48,095 bases of DNA from positions 1 through 48,095 of the forward strand of contig DXGR01000012.1 in the NCBI GenBank assembly GCA_019113825.1, read 5' to 3'. Position 1 is the stretch's first letter. The number at the start of each line of letters is the position of its first letter. Origin of the DNA: Candidatus Stackebrandtia excrementipullorum (GTDB lineage: Bacteria > Actinomycetota > Actinomycetes > Mycobacteriales > Micromonosporaceae). The notes beneath the pieces are model-generated. The model was not told the origin of the DNA. It saw only the letters and a program-made list of their open reading frames with translations, and made no database searches. Shown here one piece after another: positions 1-8,459 of the stretch. A program made the position numbers and the translations under genes.

Positions 1-480
1 CGACCAGAACACGCGTGTCGCGGTCGGGGGTTCCTGTTTTCCGCCCGATGACAACATGCCGATGACCAGCGACCCGGAGTCCGACGACGTGACGAAGAAG
101 ATCACGCTCAAAAGGATCGTCAGGATGGAGATCCCGGTAGCCCAAGGCAGGTCGGAGAGCAGGTCGAACAAAGCGAAGTCGGTGCTGACCACGCCGTCGG
201 GAGGTATGAGACCTCCTCGGCCGTGCAGCTCACGCCACAATGCGCTGCCACCCATGACTCCGAACCACAGGAACGAAATTGCGGTGGGGACCAGCAGAAC
301 GCCTAGGCAGAACTCGCGAACCGTGCGTCCCCGTGAGATGCGGGCGATGAACACGCCGACGAAAGGTGCCCAGCTGATCCACCACCCCCAGTAGAACGCG
401 GTCCATGCGGCCTGGAAGTTGGCGGGGGCTTCGCCGGCCTCGACGGAGAATCCGCTGTGAGCCCTTTCGAGTGAACGGCC
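1..480 (-). pseudogene. BCCT-family betaine/choline/carnitine transporter, 5'-truncated, continues past left edge
   Basis: Read leftwards from about 480, the minus strand encodes the second half of a BCCT sodium-coupled osmolyte transporter. The family signature is clear (TAFYWGWWISWAPFVG followed by FIARISRGRTVREF), then FFVTSSDSGS typical of the later core helices. In full-length BCCT proteins of about 500-600 residues this signature lies past residue 300. Here recognisable similarity begins only about 25 codons before it, and upstream the frame runs into a hairpin terminator at 555-583 and the neighbouring reductase gene. No start codon with a ribosome site precedes the transporter segment. 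The visible part has no internal stop. I infer a 5' deletion with a breakpoint near 480. The family assignment is firm; truncation is inferred from the missing N-terminal half. The 3' end lies outside the window. Confidence 0.75.
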
Positions 481-554
481 GCCGCACCCTCGGCCCTTGA
501 AGAGCGCGTAACGGCGGGTGTAAAGACGACGTGTGAGGCCGGGGTAAACGAAGA

Positions 555-583
555 CCACCCTCCGGAAAATACCGGAGGGTGGT
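555..583 (-). terminator. Strong hairpin downstream of the siderophore-interacting protein gene
   Basis: CCACCCTCCGG and CCGGAGGGTGG form an 11-bp perfect stem around a 6-7 nt A/T-rich loop. It lies about 60 bases past the stop of the minus-strand reductase gene, and a mildly T-rich stretch follows on the minus strand. It probably ends that transcript and also marks the boundary to the truncated BCCT segment. Confidence 0.7.
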
Positions 584-641
584 GGAAACATCGTGGTGAG
601 AAATCGTTCCCACCGGAGGTGACAATCGTTTTACGACGGTG

Positions 642-1475
642 TCAGTCCTTGTTTGCCTGGGCGCGTTCGCGTGCCTTCCACGCCCGGAAGGCCTCGTCGT
701 TGTCCCCGCAACGCCAGTAGCCGGAAATCGACAGCCTCGTCTTCTCCACTCCGCGTTCCTTCAACAACAGCGGCCGGAGGCGCTTCATCACCGTTTCGGC
801 TTCACCGTGAACGAAGAAATGCCCGACGCCGGGAGGGAACGGATAATCACGGACCGCTTCGAACCATTCGTCTCGAGGATTGAGACATTCGGCTTCGTTA
901 CGGAAAAGCCACGTGATGTCGGCGTTGCCGGGGCATTCGAGTTTTTGTTCCTCATTCGGGTCCGACACCTGAATGATGACCTTCACCGGAACACCGACAC
1001 CCACCTTTTCCAGCGACGCCGCAATCGCAGGAATGGCGCTTTCGTCGCCGGTCATGAAGTGCCAGTCGGCGTCTTCCCGAGGTGCGTACGCTCCGCCGGG
1101 CCCCAACATACTGATGCTGTCGCCCGGTTGTGCGGCCGCCGCCCACGGGCCGGCGATGCCGGAGTCCCCGTGGCAGACCACGTCGATGGTGAGTTCACGC
1201 AGGTGGGGGTCGAACGATCGGACGGTGTAGGTGCGCTTCACCGGCCATTGTTCGCGGGGGAAATCCTGTTCGATCTGTTCAAGGTCGAACGGGAAGGGGT
1301 ATTGGACTCCCTTTGGTGGGAACAGCAGTTTCACGTACTGATCGGTGTAGGCGTTGGCGCAGAAATCGTCGATTCCATCGCCGCCGAGTACGAGGCGAAC
1401 CATGTGAGGGGTGCGCCACTCGGTGCGCAGGACCGTCAATTGAACGAGCGCACGACGTTTGGTCTTAACGGACAT
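642..1475 (-). CDS. Siderophore-interacting protein (FAD-dependent ferric-siderophore reductase, ViuB/SIP family)
   Basis: A 277-residue cytoplasmic flavoprotein expected to release iron from imported ferric siderophores by NAD(P)H-dependent reduction. The N-terminal FAD-binding barrel carries the RTYTVR flavin motif near residue 80 and a GPGG stretch near 125. The C-terminal NAD(P)-binding half shows GDESAIPA near residue 142, and the family-typical end SGYWRCGDNDEAFR near residue 255. Length fits the family. The ATG follows GAGGG at about 8 nt spacing. An IdeR/DtxR-type iron box sits 25 bp upstream, so iron-repressed expression is likely. No siderophore transporter or synthesis genes are visible here. 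The MarR gene upstream on the same strand is separated by more than 100 bp including the iron box, so it is probably a separate unit. Confidence 0.92.
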   Translation of the reverse strand: MSVKTKRRALVQLTVLRTEWRTPHMVRLVLGGDGIDDFCANAYTDQYVKLLFPPKGVQYPFPFDLEQIEQDFPREQWPVKRTYTVRSFDPHLRELTIDVVCHGDSGIAGPWAAAAQPGDSISMLGPGGAYAPREDADWHFMTGDESAIPAIAASLEKVGVGVPVKVIIQVSDPNEEQKLECPGNADITWLFRNEAECLNPRDEWFEAVRDYPFPPGVGHFFVHGEAETVMKRLRPLLLKERGVEKTRLSISGYWRCGDNDEAFRAWKARERAQANKD

Positions 1476-1499
1476 CGAACAACCCTCATTATCCGGCAG

Positions 1500-1518
1500 T
1501 GTGGTTAGGCGACCCTAA
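1500..1518 (-). promoter_or_regulatory. IdeR/DtxR-type iron box upstream of the SIP gene
   Basis: TGTGGTTAGGCGACCCTAA matches the 19-bp IdeR consensus TTAGGTTAGGCTAACCTAA at 15 of 19 positions by my hand count, with the near-palindromic GTTAGG/CCTAAC core intact. It lies 25 bp before the SIP start codon, where a bound repressor would block the promoter. The neighbouring gene's role in iron release supports it. The regulator gene itself is not in the window. Confidence 0.75.
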
Positions 1519-1593
1519 CACCATAGCTCGTGATCATGATCGCGGGCGTTCCCCCTGGAAAACACGGTGTGTTGTCGCTCGGAAGCGCATCGG

Positions 1594-2052
1594 TCAACGG
1601 CCCGTGGGCGCCGGTTGGTTGGGGGTTGACCGGATCGCCGCAACCAGTGGGGCCAACGTCGCGTCGCGTCCGGCTTCGGTGAGCGCCCGGGTCAGGATGC
1701 GGTGGTGTGTCGGCCGTGCACCGTTCAACGCGATCTGTCCGGCGTCGGTGATTTCGGTGTTGATGCCGCGCCGGTCCTCCTGGCACAGTCGGCGGATCAG
1801 TAGGTCACGACGTTCAAGGCGTGCAACCAGCCGTGTGGTGGCGCTTTGGCTGAGTGCCACGGCCGACGCGAGCGTCTGCATGCGAACGTATTGAGGAGCT
1901 CGTAGTGCCAGTGTTTCCAGTACGGAGTATTCGCTGAGGCTGAGCTGATGGTCCAGCTGAAGGGCGCGTTCCAGCCGGTCCTCGATGTGCGAGTGAAGGG
2001 TGAACAGTGCTCGCCAACCATGGGCGGTTTCGGCGACTTCGGGGCGTGTCAT
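1594..2052 (-). CDS. MarR-family transcriptional regulator
   Basis: A 152-residue protein with the MarR winged-helix layout: an N-terminal dimerisation helix, then LSLSEYSVLETLA near residues 38-50, a recognition region LASAVALSQSATTRLVARLE near 61-80, and a wing with the family-typical EDRRGINTEITDAG near 92-105. MarR proteins bind palindromic operators as dimers and respond to small phenolic ligands or oxidants. No divergent drug pump or oxidoreductase is adjacent on the minus strand, so the target is not evident; peptide deformylase lies in the divergent position but is not a typical MarR target. No clear ribosome-binding site precedes the ATG. Confidence 0.88.
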   Translation of the reverse strand: MTRPEVAETAHGWRALFTLHSHIEDRLERALQLDHQLSLSEYSVLETLALRAPQYVRMQTLASAVALSQSATTRLVARLERRDLLIRRLCQEDRRGINTEITDAGQIALNGARPTHHRILTRALTEAGRDATLAPLVAAIRSTPNQPAPTGR

Positions 2053-2338
2053 GGGTCACATTATGGTGGTGTCGGCGGGCGTGCCGTCACCAGGCTCCGA
2101 TGCGCGGCCACGGTGAGTATCGCCGCCGGTCGTGGTGTACGGCATACTTTCCGGCCGACGATGCTCCGGTGGCCGGGAGCGGATTCTGCGGGCCTACAGC
2201 CCGGCGCGCCACCAGGCTCGGCTTGCCATAAACTCGATGTCTCAGCGCCAGTCCCCCGTAGCGTCGTGCCGGTTTCACGTCCACGGTCACCTGACACGTA
2301 TGGCGCGCCCAGCACCGACATGCATGGAGGAAACCCCG

Positions 2339-2866
2339 GTGACGGCACCGACTACCGGAACAGTCCACCCGATCGTGTACTACGGCGACCAGGTGCTCCA
2401 CCGTCCCTGCAAGCCGGTCACCGAGTTCGACGACGCGTTGGCCACACTCATCGCCGACATGTTCGCCAGCATGTACGAGGTCAACGGAGTCGGGCTCGCC
2501 GCCAACCAGATCGGTGTCGATGCGCGCGTTTTCGTGCTGGACTGCGCCGATGCGGCGGGCGTCAACAAGGTCGCTCACGTGGTCAACCCGGTTCTGGAAC
2601 CCACCGAGCCGCCCCGCGAACTGGTGACCAGATCGGAAGGCTGCCTGTCGGTACCGGGTCAGTACCACGATCTTGCTCGGCCGAAGACGGCCACCGTCAG
2701 CGGGTTCACGATGAAGGGTGAGCCCATCACCATCACCGGTGACGGAACGCTCGGCCAGTGCCTGCAACACGAGTTCGACCACCTTGAAGGCATGGTCTAC
2801 GTGGACAGGCTGCCCCGTAAAGCTCGCAAGAAGGTGTTGGCCGACGCGGGCTTGGCCGAACGCTGA
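2339..2866 (+). CDS. def: Peptide deformylase
   Basis: Removes the N-formyl group from nascent proteins and is an essential metalloenzyme. All three family motifs are present: GVGLAANQIG (motif 1), EGCLSVPG (motif 2, cysteine metal ligand) and QHEFDHLEG (motif 3, HExxH with two histidine ligands and the catalytic glutamate). I chose the GTG at 2339 because GGAGGA lies about 7 nt upstream and the resulting 175-residue protein has the normal length; an in-frame open stretch to 2132 has no deformylase similarity. Monocistronic by context, with non-coding sequence on both sides. Confidence 0.95.
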   Translation: MTAPTTGTVHPIVYYGDQVLHRPCKPVTEFDDALATLIADMFASMYEVNGVGLAANQIGVDARVFVLDCADAAGVNKVAHVVNPVLEPTEPPRELVTRSEGCLSVPGQYHDLARPKTATVSGFTMKGEPITITGDGTLGQCLQHEFDHLEGMVYVDRLPRKARKKVLADAGLAER

Positions 2867-3452
2867 CATCTACAGGCAACCTTTGGGGCCCGTGAACCGG
2901 TCTATTTCACGGAGCAGGAGAACTGCCCGCCGTTGACGGAGGTTGTCGTCGCCGTGTCGGGACCGGACGGGTCCGCACTTCGGCGCGATTCCGCCCGGTG
3001 AAGCGGCCACACCGACCACCATTGAGGTATGACCGACACGCCGCCGACGACCTTCTCCGCCGCCTGCGCTCGGGGACGCCACCGAGAGCGAGACGGTGTG
3101 TGCGCCCCGTGGCATCACGGTGCCTCTAACCTGCCGGGGGTCTCCCGTCGAACACGCCGTCCCGGAGCCGGTGCGGTCGTCGGGCGCGGATCCGGCGGCG
3201 TCGATCGGATGGAATGGAGCGTCTAGACACAGTGGATGTTGTGTGCGAATGGCGGCTTTGCTCGTATCGACGGCGCCCCTACCGATTCCGAAACGCGGTC
3301 GACGAGGAGAACTCACCGTTCCCCGTCGTTGAAGAGCAGGGTATTCGCCGTACCCGGCCCCTCGGCGACGTGATCGCGTTCTCGCGCTCGACCCGATTGA
3401 CCGGTTGATCGTCTCGCCACGCCGATTCGGCCAACCGGAGGAGGTTGCCCTC
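2867..3452. other. Intergenic stretch without a supportable gene
   Basis: About 590 bases between peptide deformylase and the AraC-type regulator. Several short open frames exist on both strands, but none has a ribosome-binding site plus recognisable protein similarity. They look like chance frames of high-GC DNA. No RNA gene or long repeat was seen. Confidence 0.5.
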
Positions 3453-4382
3453 ATGGTTCACATTGTCTTCGCGTTGACCGATCGATTCCACCTGTTGGAT
3501 TTGGCCGGGCCGGCACAGGTGTTCGGCACAGCCGGTGATTTTGGATTGTCGTACCGGCTTTCATACTTCGCCGACACTCCACAGGTGGTCTCGGCACAAG
3601 GCGCCGCGTTGTGCGCGCAGACGACGTTGCCGGATCTGGGGGCCGCGGACGTCGTGATGGTGCCGGGTTGGCGTTCTCCGGCCGTGTCGGGGCGGCGCGT
3701 CAGCGAAAGGTTTGTATCCGCCCTGGTGAACCACCACGCAGTCGGTGGGACGGTGGCGGCCGTTTGCTCCGGTGCGTTCGCACTGGGACAGGCGGGCCTC
3801 CTCAACGGGCGACGCTGCACGACCCATCATGCTTTGCGGAATACATTGGCACGTCGGTTCGAAAGCACCGTGGTCGTCTCCGACGTGTTGTATGTGACCG
3901 ACGGTCGTGTGGCCACATCGGCCGGTGTTTCCGCCGGAATCGACTTGGCGCTGCATCTGGTGGCGACGTGGCACGGCCCCGCCGTGGCGGCGAAGATCGC
4001 TCGCGAGATGGTGCTTTTCGCGCGCGCCAACGGGAACGATCCTCACGACGGCGTCATGCTCCGTCATCGGTCGCATCTGTGCGACACCGTCCATCGAGTG
4101 CAGGATGTGATCGATTCGTCGTTTTCCCACCGCTGGACCTTGGACACGCTCGCCGACTCCGCACGGGTGAGCGCGCGAACGCTGACCCGCATGTTCGTGC
4201 GCGCCACCGGGATGACACCACTGCGGTACCAGCAGGCACTGCGACTCGAACACGCGGAGTATCTGATCGGCGGCGGGAGTACCGTGGAGGCGGCGGCACG
4301 AGTCGTCGGGTTCGCCGACGCGCGGATGCTGCGCCGGTTGCGTGCCCGGGCGGCCGACAGCGAGATGGTCGTAGCCGAGTGA
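3453..4382 (+). CDS. GlxA-type transcriptional regulator (DJ-1/PfpI domain plus AraC helix-turn-helix)
   Basis: A 309-residue regulator with an N-terminal DJ-1/PfpI glutamine-amidotransferase-like domain (about residues 1-165, nucleophile-elbow-like cysteine in AVCSGAFALGQAGLL) and a C-terminal AraC DNA-binding domain (WTLDTLADSARVSARTLTRM, then ATGMTPLRYQQALRLEHAEYL). Such proteins sense metabolites, often nitrogen or amino-acid derived, and usually lack enzyme activity. The ATG at 3453 has GGAGGAGG 8 nt upstream. The C-terminus is odd: after the second HTH helix (VVGFADARMLRRL) the usual closing segment of the AraC domain is missing and replaced by an unrelated tail, suggesting a small frameshift or truncation. 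The VOC gene 51 bp downstream may be co-transcribed. Confidence 0.88.
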   Translation: MVHIVFALTDRFHLLDLAGPAQVFGTAGDFGLSYRLSYFADTPQVVSAQGAALCAQTTLPDLGAADVVMVPGWRSPAVSGRRVSERFVSALVNHHAVGGTVAAVCSGAFALGQAGLLNGRRCTTHHALRNTLARRFESTVVVSDVLYVTDGRVATSAGVSAGIDLALHLVATWHGPAVAAKIAREMVLFARANGNDPHDGVMLRHRSHLCDTVHRVQDVIDSSFSHRWTLDTLADSARVSARTLTRMFVRATGMTPLRYQQALRLEHAEYLIGGGSTVEAAARVVGFADARMLRRLRARAADSEMVVAE

Positions 4383-4433
4383 ACCACCGTCCATCGGCCA
4401 GATCGTCCGAGTGCTACAAAAACGAGGAGTCCG

Positions 4434-4811
4434 ATGTCGAGTTCTTTGTTCAATGTGGCGTTTGATTGCCACGATCCCGGTGCCTTGGCCCGCTTTTGGA
4501 GCCGGGTGGTCGGCCATCCCGTTGCGTTCGACGACGGGGACTTCGCCACGGTCGACATACCCGGCGGGTCGAATCTGTTCTTCCAACGGGTGGATGAGCC
4601 TAAACGGGGAAAGAACCGGGTCCACGTCTGCCTGTCGCCGGACCTGTTGCGCGACACCGAGGTGGGACGACTGACGGAACTGGGCGCAACGATGGTCGCC
4701 GACCACCGGGAGCCGGACGGCGCCGGTTGGGCGGTCATGTCCGATCCGGAGGGAAACGAGTTCTGTGTCCTGCGCAGCGAAGCCGAGCGTGCCGCCGCAC
4801 ACGGCGGTTGA
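4434..4811 (+). CDS. VOC-family (glyoxalase/bleomycin-resistance-like) protein
   Basis: A 125-residue protein with a glyoxalase-like fold: an opening FNVAFDCHDPGALARFW typical of actinobacterial VOC proteins, a central NRVHVCLSPDLL with a candidate metal-ligand histidine, and a closing SDPEGNEFCVL with the conserved glutamate. The family includes lyases, dioxygenases and drug-binding proteins, so the substrate cannot be assigned. It follows the GlxA-type regulator on the same strand by 51 bp and may be under the same promoter. Confidence 0.85.
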   Translation: MSSSLFNVAFDCHDPGALARFWSRVVGHPVAFDDGDFATVDIPGGSNLFFQRVDEPKRGKNRVHVCLSPDLLRDTEVGRLTELGATMVADHREPDGAGWAVMSDPEGNEFCVLRSEAERAAAHGG

Positions 4812-4986
4812 GGCCTTTCGTGTGACCGGCGCGTGATCACCGGGTGATGTGGATCGTCGAGCACGGGCGACGGGCCGGTCGGCGTCACTCGGCGTGCGGC
4901 GTTCGGGCCGAACCCGCCGTATCGCGTGCGCAACACAGGCTTCGGCGGGCTCTCGCCGCACGCTGCGGCCCGCCCGCGGTAAGCGG

Positions 4987-5802
4987 TTACCGGGAGCCCG
5001 GCTCCGTCACGAAGTCGATGAGCTCCTCAACCCGTCCCAACAGTTCGGGCTCCAGGTGCGAATAGTCGGTGACTGCAGCACGGATGCGACGCCATGCGTC
5101 GGCCGGTGACAGCCGCCAACCCAACCGAGCGATCACTCCCTCCTTCCACGGTTCGCCTTTGGGCACACGCGGCCAGCTCTCGAAACCCAACCGGGCGGGC
5201 TTGACCGCCTGCCAGATGTCGATAAACGGATGACCGCAGATCAGAACGTGCGGCGAGACGACCTGCGCGGTGATGTGGCTTTCTTTCGAACCAGTGACGA
5301 GATGGTCCACCAGGACGCCGAGTCTGCGCTGCGGCCCGGGCTCGAACTCATCGACGATCGTGGGCAGATCGTCGATACCGGCCAGATACTCCACGACGAC
5401 CCCTTCGACGCGCAGGTCGTGCCCCCAGATCCGTTCGACGAGCTCCGCGTCGTGAACACCTTCGACGTAGATGCGGCTTTGTCTGGCGACCTTGGCGCGA
5501 TGGTTTGTCACCAGAGTCGATCCCGAAGCGCTACGGGAAGAAGGTTTGGGTGCGGAGACGCGGGGGCGTACCAGCGTCACGGCTTCGCCGTCGATGAGAA
5601 AACCCCCGGGGGTCAACGGAAAAACACGATGCCTGCCCTGGCGATCCTCCAACGTGACGGTGGTCTTGTCGCAGGCGACGACGGCTCCACAGAAACCACT
5701 GGCGGGGTCTTCGGCGACCACATCGAAGGTCGCCTCGATCTCGGGTGTCGGCCGGCGTTTCGGGTGCCGTCGGTCGCTGGACAGGACGTCGCGGTATCGC
5801 AT
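4987..5802 (-). CDS. DUF3097-family protein of unknown function
   Basis: An actinobacterial family of unknown function, about 270 residues long. Diagnostic stretches are SGFCGAVVACDKTTVTLEDR near the N-terminus, SRIYVEGVHDAELVERIWG mid-protein, and LEPELLGRVEELIDFV at the C-terminus. The YVEGxHDAxLVE segment resembles a TOPRIM-like acidic motif, but activity is unproven. I prefer the ATG at 5802 (271 residues); the frame extends to a TTG at 5883, which adds 27 residues without family similarity or ribosome site. It converges with the VOC gene across about 175 bp. Confidence 0.85.
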   Translation of the reverse strand: MRYRDVLSSDRRHPKRRPTPEIEATFDVVAEDPASGFCGAVVACDKTTVTLEDRQGRHRVFPLTPGGFLIDGEAVTLVRPRVSAPKPSSRSASGSTLVTNHRAKVARQSRIYVEGVHDAELVERIWGHDLRVEGVVVEYLAGIDDLPTIVDEFEPGPQRRLGVLVDHLVTGSKESHITAQVVSPHVLICGHPFIDIWQAVKPARLGFESWPRVPKGEPWKEGVIARLGWRLSPADAWRRIRAAVTDYSHLEPELLGRVEELIDFVTEPGSR

Positions 5803-5983
5803 CGACTCAGTGTCCCATCCGTCGCGTGTGGGCTCACCGGTACCGATGACATCAAGCGCCTCATCGGGTTCGTTGTCTCGCAATGACGGCCGAAGCGGGG
5901 GCGTCGACGGCTCTCATGACGGTAATCTGCGAGCGACCGGTGGCGCCAGCCATGAGGTCGCTTCCAACCGTGGGGAGGACATC

Positions 5984-7033
5984 ATGCGTGCATTGACCGT
6001 TGAAACGGGGCGGCCGGATTCGTTGGCGATGACGGAAGTTCCCGATCCCGTCGCCGGTCCGGGGGAGTTGTTGGTGGAAGGCCTGGCCGTCGGGGTGTGC
6101 GCCACCGACCGTGAAATCATCGCCGCCGAATACGGGGAGGCTCCTCCCGGAGAGCATCGCCTGGTTATCGGACACGAATCCTTGGGGCGTGTGGTCTCGG
6201 CACCCGACGACTCCGACTTCGCGTCGGGTGACCACGTGGTGGGTGTGGTACGCCGTCCCGACCCCGAACCGTGTGGTGCGTGCGCCCGTGGACTCTTCGA
6301 CATGTGCCGGAACGGCCGTTACACGGAACGTGGCATCAAGGGCGTTGACGGATTCGCCAGCCAGCGGTGGACCGTTCCCACCGAGTACGCGGTCAAAGTG
6401 CCGGAGGGGCTTGGCGAACTCGCTGTTCTCGTCGAACCCGCGTCGGTGTTGGCGAAAGCGTGGGACCAGATCGACGCCGTGGGAAATCGATCGTGGTTCG
6501 CCCCAAAAACGGTCCTGGTCACCGGTGCCGGCCCCATCGGTCTCCTGGGCGCGTTGATGGGGGTGCAGCGCGGTCTCGAGGTTCATGTCCTCGACCAGGT
6601 CACCGAAGGTGTCAAACCACAGCTGGTAGCCGATTTGGGTGCTGTTTACCATCACCGGGGGATGAGCGCCGTGGCCGACCACGTCGAGCCCGACATCGTC
6701 ATCGAGGCCACGGGAGCGCCGTCCGTGGTGGGCGAGTCCATGACGATCACCGGCCCGTACGGCGTAGTGTGCGTGACGGGTGTCTCCACACCGGGCAGCA
6801 CGATGCGGGTCGACATGGGCGCCATCAACCGCGAGATCGTCCTCGACAACGACGTCGTCATCGGATCGGTGAATGCGAACCTCGATCACTACGCGGTGGC
6901 GGCTCGAGTGCTGGCCGACGCCGATCCCGACTGGGTGTCACGTCTGATCTCTCGACGTGTGCCCATAGACGACTACCCGGAAGCCTTTCAGGAGCGCGCG
7001 GACGACGTCAAGGTCGTTCTCACGCTGCAGTAA
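5984..7033 (+). CDS. Glucose 1-dehydrogenase-like zinc-dependent MDR dehydrogenase
   Basis: A 349-residue medium-chain dehydrogenase resembling NAD(P)-dependent glucose 1-dehydrogenases. The N-terminal catalytic domain shows a zinc-ligand-like cysteine in GVCATDRE, HESLGRVV, and the structural-zinc lobe PEPCGACARGLFDMC with its cysteines. The cofactor domain carries VTGAGPIGLLGALMG, a GxGxxG nucleotide-binding loop, near residue 181. The family oxidises aldoses such as glucose to lactones; substrate here is inferred from overall pattern only. GGGGAGG lies 5-6 nt before the ATG. The long upstream open frame to 5471 is antisense to the DUF3097 gene and is not used. Confidence 0.85.
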   Translation: MRALTVETGRPDSLAMTEVPDPVAGPGELLVEGLAVGVCATDREIIAAEYGEAPPGEHRLVIGHESLGRVVSAPDDSDFASGDHVVGVVRRPDPEPCGACARGLFDMCRNGRYTERGIKGVDGFASQRWTVPTEYAVKVPEGLGELAVLVEPASVLAKAWDQIDAVGNRSWFAPKTVLVTGAGPIGLLGALMGVQRGLEVHVLDQVTEGVKPQLVADLGAVYHHRGMSAVADHVEPDIVIEATGAPSVVGESMTITGPYGVVCVTGVSTPGSTMRVDMGAINREIVLDNDVVIGSVNANLDHYAVAARVLADADPDWVSRLISRRVPIDDYPEAFQERADDVKVVLTLQ

Positions 7034-7148
7034 CGTGACGTCGGTCGCCGACCCCGCGGCCGGGACCCACTCGTGGCCGGATCACAATAACGTCACCGGG
7101 CCGGACACGATCGTGCGGCCGGTCCTGCTCGGGTAGAAGGGGCGTCCC

Positions 7149-8450
7149 ATGACGCGTACGACTCTGATCGTCGGTGGTGGTGCAGCGGCGGCGCTGTCGG
7201 CGCGCAGATTGGCCGGTGCACACGACCACCGGGTGGTCGTGGTGGACCCGTCTCCGGAACCGGGTGCCGGTCCGGCCTACGACAAAGCCGCGCCGTGGCA
7301 TCTGTTGAACTCGCCCGCGGCGAGCATGAGCGTGGAACCGGACGATCCGACTCACTTCATCACTTGGGCCGCTTCGGTGGGACATCCGGTGTCCGCCGAC
7401 GAGTTCGCACCGCGCAGCCTGTACGGCCGTTACCTGCGGGCGATGCTTGCCGCCACCCCGGGGGTTCAGGTGGTGCCCGGTACCGTCCTCGACGTCGACG
7501 ACACGTTGACCGTCCACACGGACACCGGCAAGCGCCTGGCCGCCACCGATGTCGTTCTGGCCGTCGGCAACCCGTCGGGAGGGCGGCCCGTTCCCGCGTT
7601 GACCGGTCACCCTCGCTATCTGCACGACCCGTGGAACGTCGAGGACATCCCCGAGGGGCCCGTCCTGTTGATCGGTACCGGCCTGACCGCTGTGGACATG
7701 GCCTTGAGCGTTACTCGCCGATATGCCGATACCCGGGTCGACGCGGTGTCCCGACACGGTCTGTTGCCCCGGCCTCATCGGCCGTTCGGGGAGGTCGCGG
7801 CGACGAAGGAGTTCACGGTCGAGCCGACGGCGTCGCTGTCTCGGCTGGTCGCCTCCGTGCGAAACGCCGTCGCCCACACCGGAGACTGGCGTGCGGTCGT
7901 GGACGGGATGCGTCCACATATCGATTCACTGTGGATTGGCCTGGACGCCTCGTCTCAGCGGCGTTTCATCGAGCACGTCGCCCGCGTCTGGGAGGTGCAT
8001 CGACACCGGATGGCACCCACGATCGCCACCGATGTCGACCGGCTGCGAGCCACCGGACGCCTCACAGTGGCCGCCGACCGCATCGTCGACGTCGAGGTGG
8101 AGCGGCGCGACCGGATCGGGGTCACGTTCGCCGGCGGTGAACACCGGGACTACGCCGCGGTGATCAACTGCACCGGCCCGGGTCGTCTGCCGGCCGGTGC
8201 GGACCGGCTGGTCGCCGGTTTGTTGTCGGCGGGACGGGCACGGGTGGGGCCCTATCGGCTCGGTCTTGACGTCGATCGACACGGTCATGTCGTCGACGCG
8301 CACGGTCGAGTGAACCGGCATCTGTGGGTCCTCGGTGCGCTGCGTCGCGGATGTCTCTGGGAGACCACGGCCGTCCCCGAGATACGACGACAGGCCGTGG
8401 CACTGGCCGACGCGATCACGGCGACACCGGTGGAGACCGCTACCGGATGA
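7149..8450 (+). CDS. FAD/NAD(P)-binding protein (NAD_binding_9 family)
   Basis: A 433-residue flavoprotein-like protein. It opens with TTLIVGGGAAAALSARRL, a dinucleotide-binding GxGxxA/G loop, followed by VVVVDPSPEPGAGPAYD, which fits the PF13454 (FAD-NAD(P)-binding, HpyO-like) pattern. A second nucleotide-binding loop is seen in GPVLLIGTGLTAVDMAL near residue 178. A late VINCTGPGR motif is typical of such oxidoreductases. Substrate unknown. It lies 115 bp after the glucose-dehydrogenase-like gene on the same strand and could share its transcript. Related proteins occur with siderophore or secondary-metabolite genes, but none are adjacent here. Confidence 0.85.
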   Translation: MTRTTLIVGGGAAAALSARRLAGAHDHRVVVVDPSPEPGAGPAYDKAAPWHLLNSPAASMSVEPDDPTHFITWAASVGHPVSADEFAPRSLYGRYLRAMLAATPGVQVVPGTVLDVDDTLTVHTDTGKRLAATDVVLAVGNPSGGRPVPALTGHPRYLHDPWNVEDIPEGPVLLIGTGLTAVDMALSVTRRYADTRVDAVSRHGLLPRPHRPFGEVAATKEFTVEPTASLSRLVASVRNAVAHTGDWRAVVDGMRPHIDSLWIGLDASSQRRFIEHVARVWEVHRHRMAPTIATDVDRLRATGRLTVAADRIVDVEVERRDRIGVTFAGGEHRDYAAVINCTGPGRLPAGADRLVAGLLSAGRARVGPYRLGLDVDRHGHVVDAHGRVNRHLWVLGALRRGCLWETTAVPEIRRQAVALADAITATPVETATG

Positions 8451-8459
8451 CGACCTGAG

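Noticed and set aside
2087-2869. 260-codon minus-strand open frame over peptide deformylase
   Set aside because: Antisense to all three deformylase motifs; composition typical of a shadow.
3561-4961. 466-codon minus-strand open frame over the AraC-type and VOC genes
   Set aside because: Antisense to two well-supported genes, with shadow-like composition and no ribosome site.
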